Assembly: GCA_020746105.1 (NCBI GenBank)
Contig: CM036621.1
Location: forward strand, 24,819,501-24,883,500
Source of the DNA: Trogon surrucura
Taxonomy: Eukaryota > Chordata > Aves > Trogoniformes > Trogonidae
DNA: 64,000 nucleotides
Direction: 5' to 3'
Shown: positions 35,403 through 45,900 of the stretch, piece after piece
Numbering within the stretch: the stretch's first letter is position 1
Layout: each line of letters begins with the position of its first letter
Program-made: the position numbers and the translations under genes
Notes under the pieces: model-generated
Seen by the model: only the letters and a program-made list of their open reading frames with translations
Databases searched by the model: none
What the model was told of the DNA's origin: nothing

Positions 35403-37599
35403 TCATTTGTTAAATATAAACAAATAGTGCATTGACAAGATTTTCAGCAGCAGCTATACAGTTAGTTTGATGATAGGAGTACTCTGACAGTGGAGATTTC
35501 TTACAAGGTGAGAAAATAATTCAGATTTTCAATAAAAAACATCTTTAAACTGAGTTTATGTACCAAGCCAGAATGGTGGAAGAAAGGACACACCTAATTG
35601 CAGCACATTGCTGCAAGGCCGTTGATAGTTGCAAAGTAAAGAAAGAAAAAATAATAGAATGAATTTTATTTTCCAGATTTATTTTTGAGCCTGAAACTAG
35701 AGATGTTATTTTTCATAGCAACTTCTTGGTTTCAAGGCAACAGCAACATAGCTTTTGGTTCTTTTTCTTCCCCATATGTTTACCAGTTTCTCTGGAGAGA
35801 ACTTCTGAAGAGCTCTTGTTTATGTGAAGTACTCTTTTTCTCTACCCTCTCCTCCACCTCCCCTAAGTAGAAATGAATAGATATTTTGTTGGTAAAGAAC
35901 TTACTTGGTTTGTCCTCTTGAGGTCATATTTTGGCAAGTCGGAAGTCTGTTTTTTGATTTGATAAACCCCTAGTGGAATATGGTTTGGCTTGTAAAAGCT
36001 GCTGTATACAGAGCCAAGGGTTGTCGTGTCCTTTACAGCCTAGTCTCTACCTTCTGCCCAGAATGCAGGGCAGAGCAGTGATCACTGGCTGAGACAGTGT
36101 CATAGTAGGACTCCTGAAAATTTATGGAGCTCTAATTAAACCAAAAATGTACTAATTCAAGCCCTATAAATCTTGTGTAATACTGGTACAGTGAAGTTAA
36201 TGTGAGGGCAGGAGTGGTCTGGGAGAGCAAGGGATGTGCCTAATATTCTTTGCAGTTTTACAGCTGGGAAGCAAATATGTTGCAATCTAGACTGATGATC
36301 CCAAAGAAGGTTCATGGAAGTTAATTTCAAGTTCATTTTCAGTTGGAGGATGTTGAAGTGTGGTATGTGGATAAATCCGTTACTGACAATTTGAAAAATA
36401 AGGTGGTTTTTTTGCCTTATACATAGAGAAAAGTTCAACTGAACATCTTGCCTACACTATAGTTAGCTGAAGATGAGAGCAGTCTTTTTCAATCTCTGTA
36501 TTGGTAATAATGATGAAAACACTGCATTGTCAGGACTACAGTTTAGGTGGATACATGATATGTCTGTTGCATGTGTGGCAGAAAATATTATTCTTTCATA
36601 TGATCTCTTGAAGAAATGCATTAATCAAATATTAATATGGCATGTAAATTAAAAATGGTAGCTACTTGATCCCAAGATGGAAAAGAGCTTAAATTGATGA
36701 TGCATCATTTTCTCTTCTGTAAAATTGGCACCGTGGAAAAGTTTTAGTTGGTTAAAGCTTGCTTTAATTTACTTATCCTGTGGCTGAACTTGTGGGTCTA
36801 GGCTGAAGACCCACCCCTTTGTATATGTAGTAAAATCCTGTCTGCAGTGCAGTGGCTAGAAACAATTTGCATTATTAGTGGAGACAAGATTTCACACTTT
36901 TTATTCTGCACTGTTCAAAGAAATATCAACTTTTCTGATGTAATTTGTACTGGAGAAGACTTTTTTTAAAAAAAAAAGAATAAAAGGGAGAATGGACTGT
37001 GTGTTTGGCTTTCATGTAAACTTTCAGTGCTGGTTTTACTCCACTCTGAAACAAGTCAGAAAAATAGCATGATCACTTTTTCTCTTGTTAGAGGCATGGA
37101 AGAAGCTGCCTATTAAGGAAAGCAGATGGGGCAGGTACAAAGAAAATCTTATACTCGTACAGTAGCCTGTGAGCATAAGATATTACTGTTGGAAGGCTGG
37201 TAGCGTAGCCCTGATTTGCATCTTGTGTGCAGATTCAGACATATGTTTGTGTGCTATTACCAGCCCCCCAGGATTTAAGAGGTTTTTTTGAGGGCTAAGA
37301 GCGTCATTGTCTTTACAAAATATCTTCCTCCTCCAGGTTCTGTGTATGTTGAGAAGTCTTTTGAAGCCCTGTGTCAGATCTGCTCTTTGTGTGAAGGCTT
37401 TATAAATATTTATATAGCCCTACTGAGGAAGAGTCAATCCATTAGAATACTTTAGGCTAAGATTAGCACTTGTGAAGCCTATTTAGCCAGATAAAATTTT
37501 ACTTTATTTAATAACATTAGTAAGAGAAATCTTCTTCATCAGATAATGGTAAGATCCATGAAGCAGATTTATTAATGTCTAACTATCAAATTATACTTG

Positions 37600-38110
37600 C
37601 CTCAGAATTCATGGAAGTAGCAGAGTAATTGGCTATTTGTTCTGATGCAGATTAGCGTGTTTGCTAATATTGAAGCTGCTTTCCATGTGTGCAGGCCCTT
37701 GACGAGGTCATCAACAGCTGGTCCTGCTTCCTTGACTCCCATACCTAGTGGTGTAATGCTGGTCTGAGACTGTATGGCCACTAGTGCTGGTTGTGTTTTT
37801 TTTTCTTTTTCCTTCTCCAATACATACTGTTCTGATTTTACGGCATTCATGCAGCAGTATCTTGTGATTCATAGTTGACTCATGCAGATATCTAAATTAA
37901 TGAATATTTGCCATGCACAACTTGCACACAGTAGAAGCAGAGTGAATCGGCATCAAGTTAGTGATATTTGGAACCATTGGTTCTGCTACTGGTGCAACAC
38001 TGCCAGCAGGCTGAAGATTCCTTGTGTTAGTGTTGGATTTTAGGATTTGGGAAAAAGAACACTTATATTTTTGCATAGTACAGACCTCTGTCAACATTCG
38101 AAGATACATC
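37600..38110 (-). pseudogene. Possible old processed pseudogene or exon relic, unidentified
   Basis: Two minus-strand frames about 50 bp apart (38109-37897 and 37850-37602) contain protein-like text: LQPAGSVAPVAEPMVPNITN in the first, and TSITPLGMGVKEAGPAVDDL with VKGLHTWKAASILANTLI in the second. Proline, valine and alanine content is unusual for chance frames in this AT-rich DNA. A change of frame would be needed between them. I do not recognise a family, and no poly(A) tail or splice sites clearly bound the patch. Confidence 0.2.
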
Positions 38111-38298
38111 TCCTATGCAGAAGCATAACTTTATGGTTATTGTTGCAGACCTATAGAGAGGGTAAATATACTTTGGGTTCAGTCACATATGCCACATAAG
38201 GGACACCAGCAATGCGTGTGTGAATGTTTATTTATAGTAACCATTGAACCACAGACCTCTGAAACAATCATATCTTTTAATGTTGTATATATTTATTA

Positions 38299-38303
38299 TC
38301 CCT
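38299..38303. repeat. Target-site duplication TCCCT, left copy
   Basis: The same five bases occur immediately after the LTR at 38944-38948, as expected for retroviral integration with a 5-bp staggered cut. Confidence 0.85.
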
Positions 38304-38485
38304 TGTCATGGGTTGACCCTGGCCAGCCGCCAGGTACCCACACAGCCGCTCTCTCACTCCCCCTTCACGGCTAGACAGGGGGAGAGAATATTTCCAAGGG
38401 TTCAGGGTTTGAGATAAGGACAGGGAGATCACCCTCATTTACCGTCCCGGGCAAAACAGACTCAGTTTTGGGGAAATTAGGTACA

Positions 38486-38491
38486 TTTATT
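38486..38491 (-). promoter_or_regulatory. Polyadenylation signal AATAAA of the LTR
   Basis: The plus-strand TTTATT is AATAAA on the minus strand, about 180 bp before the 3' end of the LTR. Its place in the last third of the LTR fits the R region and supports the minus orientation. Confidence 0.7.
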
Positions 38492-38821
38492 AAGAGAACT
38501 AATCAGAGAGGAGAAGTGAGAAAGAGCAAACAGATCTTAAACAGAACACCTTCCCCCCATCCCTCCCTTCTTCCCAGACTTAACACCAATCCCGGTTTCT
38601 CCACCTCCTCCCCCCGAGCGGCGCAGGGGGACAGGGAATGGGGGTTACGGTCAGTTCATCCGACGTTGGTTCCACCGCTTCTTCACTCCGGGGGAGGACT
38701 CTTCACTCTTCCCCAGGGCCATTGTGGGGTCCCTCTCACGGGAGACAAGCTTCACGCTCTCTTCTCCGCGTGAGTTGTCCCACGAAGGGCAATTCATCAC
38801 AAACTGCCCAATGGGAGATAC

Positions 38822-38850
38822 CTCACGAGGGGCAGCCCACCCCTCGTGAG
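38822..38850. repeat. Perfect 11-bp inverted repeat inside the LTR
   Basis: The arms CTCACGAGGGG (38822-38832) and CCCCTCGTGAG (38840-38850) are exact reverse complements separated by seven bases. On the minus strand this falls in the U3 part of the LTR, about 95-120 bp from its 5' end, where enhancer sites often lie. Confidence 0.95.
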
Positions 38851-38943
38851 TCAAACTTGGGGAGCTTCTAGCAGCTTCTTACAGAAGCCACCCCTGCAGC
38901 TCCCCCCTCCGCCGCCGAAATCCAGCCAGGCCAAACCAAAACA

Positions 38944-38948
38944 TCCCT
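38944..38948. repeat. Target-site duplication TCCCT, right copy
   Basis: It matches the left copy at 38299-38303 exactly. Confidence 0.85.
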
Positions 38949-39901
38949 GAATCTCTGGTATATTTTCAGAATCTTACAGTATTCTCTTGGCAGTAATATA
39001 AATGAGAGGGTTGTAGCTCCTGAAACCATCATAGTGTCATATTTTATGTGTGCCCTTGACTTGAGGATTATACAATCCAGAAAACAGTTCTTGCTCTTCC
39101 TTTGTTCTCTTTTCCTCCCCCTGTATCTAGAACATGTTGATCCAAAATTCCTTCTGTGTCACTCAGGGAAAGAGGTTTTGAGAGACAGTTGTGGCGATGT
39201 GAATCTTCATTCCTTCTAATAACTGTCTCTGAAATGATTGAGGAATCTAGTTCCTCAGTTCAGAGCCACTCCCACCACACATATTGTTCCAAAGATATTT
39301 CAAAACAAAGGTATTCAGATCTCCCTTTCTGCCTTTCTCTACCTGTGTGTGCTTCCCCAAGTAATGCAGATTGACTCATGTAAATGGTAGGATTTAGAAT
39401 AATCTTAGAGGTGATGTCAGAAGGGCACGATCAAAGTATTTTTATGGAGTGAGAAAATGCAGCAGTACTGGAACATTTCTTTGCAGTCAAAACAGTTTGG
39501 GTTAGTTTGCCTTCTGTTGTGCCTCTCCTTTGCGATCTCATCAAGAACAAATGTAGGCTGCATTAGAAAAGCTTGTATTTTCAAGAACAACTTTTTCCCT
39601 GTTTTATGTGCTTGTTGTATTCCTAAGAATATAAATGACATTGACTGTTTCAGTTTTGTGTGTTTGACTTTATATTTATGAATGTCCTGCAGACAGTTCT
39701 GGATCTACTAACTACAAGTTTTGCAATTGACTCCTCTCTTAGTTCCTTTTTGGGTTTTCTTCTGTTAACTGGGCTTTTTTTTTTCTCTTTTTCATTCATA
39801 TTCAGTACTCTAAGGTCATTACAGGAAGTAAGTCTCAAAGTAGCAAGAGTAGGATTTTAAATTTTAATTTATTTATGTTAATTTCATTTTCCAAGCAGTT
39901 C

Positions 39902-39946
39902 TTATCTGCATGAACCTGGAGGTACCTCCAGGTACCTTGCAGATAA
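39902..39946. repeat. Two-tier palindrome (45 bp)
   Basis: The outer arms TTATCTGCA (39902-39910) and TGCAGATAA (39938-39946) are perfect reverse complements. Between them lies a perfect 20-bp palindrome, ACCTGGAGGTACCTCCAGGT (39914-39933). Only TGA and ACCT are unpaired as an internal loop. It could fold as a hairpin or cruciform. No known family is recognised. Confidence 0.97.
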
Positions 39947-39964
39947 AAAAAAGCTGGTTTTATT

Positions 39965-39970
39965 TCTCTA
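39965..39970. repeat. Possible target-site duplication TCTCTA, left copy
   Basis: The same six bases follow the CR1 5' truncation point at 42101-42106. CR1 usually leaves no or very short duplications, so six bases could be chance, but the positions fit the element's exact edges. Confidence 0.5.
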
Positions 39971-42100
39971 ATTCATAGAATCATAGAATGTTAGGAATTG
40001 GAAGGGACCTCGAAAGATCATCAAGTCCAATCCCCCTGCCAGAGCAGGAATGCCTAGACTATGCTACACAGGAACGTGTCCAGGCAGGTCTTGAATGCCT
40101 CCAGAGAAGGAGACTCCACAGCCTCTCTGGGCAGCCTGTTCCAGTTCTCCGTCACCCTCACTGAGAAGAAGTTTCTTCTCGAGTTTAAGCGGAACCTCTT
40201 ATGTTCCAGTTTCAGCCCATTACCCCTTGTCCTATCATTGGTTGTCACCGAGAAGAGCCTGGCTCCATCCTCGTGACACTCACCCTTGATATATTTGTAA
40301 ACATTAATGAGGTCACCCCTCAGCCTCCTCTTCTCCAAACTAAAGAGCCCCAGCTCCCTCAGTCTTTTCTCATAAGGGAGATGCTCCACTCCCTTAATCA
40401 TCCTAGTTGCCCTGTGCTGGACTCTCTCCAGCACTTCCCTGTCTTTCTTGAACTGAGGGGCCCAGAACTGGACACAGTATTCCGGATGGGGTCTCACCAG
40501 GGCAGAGTAGAGGGGAAGGAGAACCTCTCTCGACCTACTAACCACCCCCCTTCTAATACACCCCAGGATGCCATTGGCCTTCCTGGCCACAAGGGCACAC
40601 TGCTGGCTCATGGTCATCCTGCTGTCCACCAAGACTCCCAGGTCCCTTTCCCCTACACTACTCTCTAATAAGTCATTCCCCAACTTATACTGGAACCTGG
40701 GGTTGTTCCTACCCAGATGCAAGACCCTACATTTACCCTTGTTATATTTCATGAAATTTTTCCCCGCCCACCTCTCCAGCCTGTCCATGTCTCGCTGAAT
40801 GGCAGCACAGCCTTCTGGTGTGTCAGCCACTCCTCCCAGCTTGGTGTCATCAGCAAACTTGCTGATAGTACTCTCTAGTCCCTCATCCAAGTCATCGATG
40901 AATATATTGAATAATACTGGTCCCAGTACCGACCCTTGAGGGACTCCACTGGATACAGGCCTCCAACCAGACTCCGCCCCATTGACCACGACTCTTTGGC
41001 TTCTTCCCCTTAGCCAGTTCACAGTCCACCTCACTACCCGAGAGTCTAGACCACACTTCCTCAGTTTAGCAGCAAGGATGCTGTGGGAGACTGTGTCAAA
41101 TGCTTTACTGAAGTCAAGGTAGACCACATCCACCGCTCTGCCATCATCTATCCACCTTGTTATATCCTCATAAAAGGCTATGAGGTTAGTCAAGCACGAC
41201 TTCCCTTTGGTGAAGCCATGTTGACTGTCTCTAATGACCCTCTTATCCCTGATATGCCTTGAGATGGCACCAAGGATAAGTCGTTCCATCACTTTCCCAG
41301 GGATGGAGGTGAGGCTGACCGGTCTATAGTTTCCCGGGTCCTCCTTCTTGTCCTTTTTGAAGACTGGAGTGACATTTGCTTCCCTCCAGTCCTCAGGCAC
41401 CTCTCCCATCTCCCAAGACTTGGCAAAGATGATGGAGAGTGGTCTAGCAATGACATCAGCCAGCTCCCTCAGCACCCGTGGATGCATCCCGTCTGGACCC
41501 ATGGATTTATGGATGTCCAGATTGCTTAATTGGTCCCTAACCCAGTCCTCATCGACTAAAGCAAACTCCTCCACTGCCCTGACTTCCTGTGGGGCCTCAG
41601 GGGAACAGGGCTCCTCAGGACAGCCTCCAGCAGAGTAGACAGAGACAAAGAAGGCATTCAGTAACTCTGCCTTCTCTGTATCATCTGTCACCAAGGCACC
41701 CACCTCATTCATCAGTGGGCCTACATTGCCTCTGGTGTTAGTTTTATCTGCCACGTATTTGAAAAAGCTCTTCCTGTTGTCCTTGACCCCTCTCGCCAGG
41801 TTCAATTCAAGGGAGGCCTTTGCTTTCCTAGTTGCCTCCCTACATCCTTGGACAACAGCCTTATATTCTTCCCAAGTGGCCAGCCCTGCCTTCCAAGATC
41901 TGTAAATTCTCCTCTTGCCCTTGAGCTTACCCAGCAGATCCCTGTTTAGCCACGCAGGTCTCCTGGCTCCCTTCCTTGACTTCCTACGTGTCGGGATGCT
42001 CTGATCTTGAGCACGGTAGAAGCAGTCCCTGAATGCTAACCAACTATCTTGGGCCCCTTTACCTTCAAACAGCCTTGCCCATGGGATTTTCTCGAGTAAT
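39971..42100 (-). mobile_element. Young CR1 LINE, 2.13 kb, 5'-truncated in ORF2
   Basis: The left end ATTCATAGAATCATAGAAT is the reversed CR1 tail. The right end stops at the CAATTACTCGAG position of the 24-kb copy (about ORF2 residue 281) and is followed by unrelated DNA. It is collinear with 24920-27044 and differs by scattered substitutions. The short TCTCTA repeat at both edges may be a target-site duplication. It is opposite in orientation to LRMDA. Confidence 0.97.
40054..42100 (-). pseudogene. CR1 ORF2 remnant: complete RT and C-terminal domains, frame open
   Basis: The frame is open from the truncation point at about 42100 down to the stop at 40054, about 680 codons. No ATG initiates it because the endonuclease half is missing. 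The reverse transcriptase motifs are intact: [40 protein letters not shown] and FADD. Aligned by eye with the 24-kb copy, the last 583 residues show about 23 differences. At several of those positions, such as [10 protein letters not shown], this copy looks more family-typical. Without endonuclease or start codon it cannot retrotranspose. Confidence 0.95.
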
Positions 42101-42106
42101 TCTCTA
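42101..42106. repeat. Possible target-site duplication TCTCTA, right copy
   Basis: It matches 39965-39970 and directly abuts the 5' end of the CR1 element. Confidence 0.5.
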
Positions 42107-42525
42107 TCTGTTTTAGCTGACTCTAAAGTGTAGTACTGTGGTTTATAAAGAGGAGGTCTGCTGGGTTTTGTCGCCTTAGATGTGCACTTTTGTAGGTAAT
42201 GAGTAGATGAGACTAGCAGCTGCTCCTTAAAAGTGAAAACGAGCTGCAGCCGTGGAGAGGAGGTGACTGAGTAAGACCGCTATTCCTTTTTGATTAAAAT
42301 AATATGCCTATAAGGTTCTTTTAGCAGCAAAGATAGAAAAACAGAAAAAACAAGAGTAAGTGTCAACTGGATGGTAGGAAACTAGAAGGGTAAAGCAGCT
42401 TATATTTATTTATCTTGTAGGACCAGAAAAGTACATCATCTTGAATGAAGTTAAAAAAATTTCAGAAAATGCAAATGTTTCTATTACAGAGAAGCTGCAC
42501 AGAAGGAAAGCCTTCTCTGACACTT
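42107..42525. other. Short unique spacer between two opposite CR1 copies
   Basis: No gene or repeat is recognisable here. It separates the 5' end of the minus-strand CR1 from the plus-strand CR1 fragment. Confidence 0.7.
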
Positions 42526-42909
42526 TCAGGGAGCTGGGGCTCTTTAGTTTGGAGGAGACTGAGGGGTGACCTCATTAATGTTTACAAATATTTAAAGGGT
42601 GAGTGTCACGAGGATGGAGCCAAGCTCTTCTCGGTGACAACCACTGATAGGACAAGGGGTAATGGGCTGAAACTGGAACATAAGAGGTTCCGCTTAAACT
42701 CGAGAAGAAACTTCTTCTCAGTGAGGGTAACGGAACACTGGAACAGGCTGCCCGGGGAGGATGTGGAGTCTCCTTCTCTGGAGACATTCAAGACCTGCCT
42801 GGACACGTTCCTATGTAGCATAATCTAGGCATTCCTGCTCTGGCAGGGGGATTGGACTTGATGATCTTTTGAGGTCCCTTCCAATCTCTGACATTCTGTG
42901 ATTCTGTAA
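42526..42909 (+). mobile_element. Young CR1 LINE 3' fragment with ORF2 tail
   Basis: The match to the 24-27 kb element begins at AGGGAGCTGGGGCTC and runs to a slightly decayed tail, ACATTCTGTGATTCTGTAATT. Relative to the full copy, five bases are missing near 42556-42560 (GAGAAGAGGAGG became GAGGAG), which shifts the frame. The remaining ORF2 C-terminus ([20 protein letters not shown] through [18 protein letters not shown]) ends at 42828. The start of the containing open frame (42445) is host DNA. Confidence 0.95.
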
Positions 42910-45900
42910 TTCGGTTAAAGAAGTTTTATCTTTCCTAACCACTTCATCAATTGAAATACACCAAGTTAACACACGTTTATGAAAGTCAGGGACTCTGTTA
43001 TTTTGAATTTAATACATACCTGTTTAGTTAACATATTCTATCTTTTGAAGATCTACATCCCCAAGTCCAGGTAGCTCATAGCTGCTTATGCCTGTTTTAA
43101 AGTTTTTCTGGGTGTATTTAATCCTATCTAGTATTGAAACCTCTTTAAGTTCCATTAAAATATAGTATTTCTTTTTAAGCGTCAAAAGCGATTATTTTTA
43201 TAGAAACTTCATTTTAACTAGAAACTCTGGGTGTTGTGTTTTATCCCTGCATTTGTGTGACTAATATTAAGAAAGACTTAAGTTCTACATGTCATCTCAA
43301 AGACCGGAAGAGGTCACACAGCAAGCCCCACATTCACAGATTGGTTACATTTGAAGAGCTGAGTCATGTTTTTCATATAAATCATATGAAATGCCCATTG
43401 TTAACACCCTGTAAAACTCAAAAGGCTTTATGATTGTTAATAGCTTCTGCAACAGTGATTTGCTGGCTAATTTGAGACAAAATATGTTGCACTGTGGGCT
43501 AAGAGAATGTGTTATCCTATCTGCATAAATAATAGTATGTTATTGGATGTGCACTTCAGAAGCAAGTGGAATGTCTATTACCTTATATCTTCCAAGTAGA
43601 TTTGACATTTCAACTTTTACTTATGACTTAAATCAACCTGATTAGTGATAAACTGTAAAGTTGAATCATACATTAATTTTTTTGTCCCTGCCTGTTATCC
43701 ATCACTGTACTAACCTGTGAACTAAATGTAAGTTGTAGCAGTGGTAATCACTTTGTAACTGCAATATATTGAATTGAAGACCATCTTATTAGTGTAAAAA
43801 TAGTTTGAAGCGACATTTTTATAATGACTGTGATAAAACTTTGATGTATCCTAAATGTGTGCAATGTAAGACATTTATAATGGCCCCAAGTGTAATATTA
43901 ACACAGCCTTTTAATGCATGTAAAAAGAGATCAGTTAGTTTTGACTATATTACCCAATATAGGTTAGATTCTCTTTTGAAGTTAAAGCATCACTGGATGG
44001 TTCTAAATGTCAAAATTAGTGGAATTTCAAGACGGTTAAATGAATTCACATCTTTTGAGATGAACTGGGCAGGTAGCATTGCAAAAAGGAGCTAGATATT
44101 TATTTCATGTACGTGATGGCCAATGTCACTTTATCCCTGCTCTGTACACATGGGCTCTGCTAGGGTGGCTTTTGTCAGTATTGACAAAAACCTCAAGAGC
44201 TGTAACGGTTGTGTCAGCTCAATGCTCAGGTTCTGTTGGAAATGTTAAAAGCATAATGTTCTAACAATGAACAGATATGAATACTAAGGCAGGTGTTGGT
44301 CTCTGAAGTGTTGTAACAGGATCTTGCGCACTGTAGATCTGGTGATAGATTCCAAATAATAGATCAGGAGGTAGAAGAATGAATAGGCCATCATTCTGTG
44401 TGAGTGCTTGAATATGGTGGGATATTTATTTCTTTATTAAATTGTTATTTACAAATATTTACATTATGGCCCTGTAAATATAGGCAAGAATTGAAATTCT
44501 CAGAACAGCTGAAGTGAGCAACAATTGGCTTTTGTAGAAAACTTCTCCAAATGATATGAAGTGATGGGAGGGAATATTATCAAATATTTTCAGTTCAAAA
44601 TTTGTCTCATAATTGCGTGCCTCTCTACCTACTGAAGATTTTGCAAAACTCCACAGATTCTCTTTTTAAGATACAAAGTTTCTTTGTAATCTTCAGATTT
44701 TAAGAGTAAAAGCCCCTCTTACCTGTCTTTAAAAGCAAAGAGATGCCTTAATGTACACTTACATTACTAACACATGATTTTTCATCTGGAATGACGTTAT
44801 TACATTAGTGTTTCTTTTTAATCATTCAAGTGTGTCACTTTTCCTAAACATTGCTTCAGTGACCTTCTTATCTCCCACAGTTTCATCCTTTGTCAGAGAA
44901 TTTCCCTGATTTTTCTTTTTCTGTCTATGATTAAGTTTCATTAAAGTAACCAAGCATAAAATTTCCATGAAATCCATCTGTATTTGATGGGCCAGTAATT
45001 GCAAGTTATTTTTACTTCTGTGTAAGGTGATGAAATAATAATATTAAGTGTTTACTGTTAGATTTTTGGATTCTGTATCCTTGATACAAATGAACTTGCC
45101 TTTAGAGTTGTAAACCAATTTCACTGAAAAGGAATGACTTTGTGGTAGTCCGTAAGATAATTGAGTTGGAGGGTAAAAAAAGGGAAAAAAAAATCAACTG
45201 AAAATTATACTTATTTAAATGTACAGTTTGTCAAGACATCCTTTAAAGCATGTTTGCTGTAAATACTGAGGATTTCAGGAAATTACCTAATTGTCAGATG
45301 ACTTTGTTATAAAAGTATATTTCTCAGTGATTTTACTTGCATATTAAAATTCATAATAGATAAGCTGCACCGGTCGTTCAAACAATCGCATGACTGAATC
45401 CTTTCAGAGTTGATAGGGGTTAATGGACGAGGTTTGCAAAATGTCAAATGAAACTAGCATTTTAGCATTATACAAGATACATTTTTATTTGTGTTGATAG
45501 TCTACACATAAAATTCATCAGTTTATTTAAATTTCATGAGAAACATTTTAAACATTAATTTCCTTTAACAATATTGAATACTGCTGACTAGTAGCTTAAG
45601 TACTTCTTTCCTTTGTTTGCTGTGCAAACCTCATAGTCTCTTTGTGATGTATGTAAGATATCTGGAGATAATACTCCAGACTTGAAGAGCTATTGTTCAT
45701 CAGAAGACTCGTTCTAGGATGATTATAGTAGAAAATCATTTCCCATAAGCCTTGCTGTAAATCACTTGAGTATAACCCATTATGCTTCTTATAGGCAGTC
45801 TGTCTTACCTGGTGTGGTGGTCTTGGTAAGCTGTGACGGGTCACTGGCAACACGTGGAGGTTCAATAGGAGTCAACTTCTAGAGTTAATATTGTGCTTTC

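Larger units (their letters stand above)
35359..38303. other. Non-coding stretch with an unexplained minus-strand coding-like patch
   Basis: Mostly AT-rich DNA without recognisable genes. At 37600-38110 two minus-strand open frames look compositionally protein-like; they are discussed among the findings. Nothing else is identified. Confidence 0.5.
38304..38943 (-). mobile_element. Solo LTR of an avian endogenous retrovirus (640 bp)
   Basis: The element begins TG and ends CA on either strand (plus: TGTCATGGGTTGACC ... CCAAACCAAAACA) and is flanked by identical 5-bp duplications. Its text, including the segment GCTTCTAGCAGCTTCTTACA, is one I recognise as a common LTR in bird assemblies. The AATAAA signal lies on the minus strand and so gives the orientation. 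No retroviral gag, pol or env lies on either side, so this is a solo LTR left by recombination between two LTRs. A 5-bp duplication fits ERVL-like and some other groups; I cannot assign the family. It is far more GC- and CpG-rich than the surrounding DNA. Confidence 0.93.
38949..39970. other. Non-coding stretch between LTR and CR1
   Basis: No gene is recognised; open frames on both strands are short and lack motifs. It contains the two-tier palindrome at 39902-39946. Confidence 0.6.
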
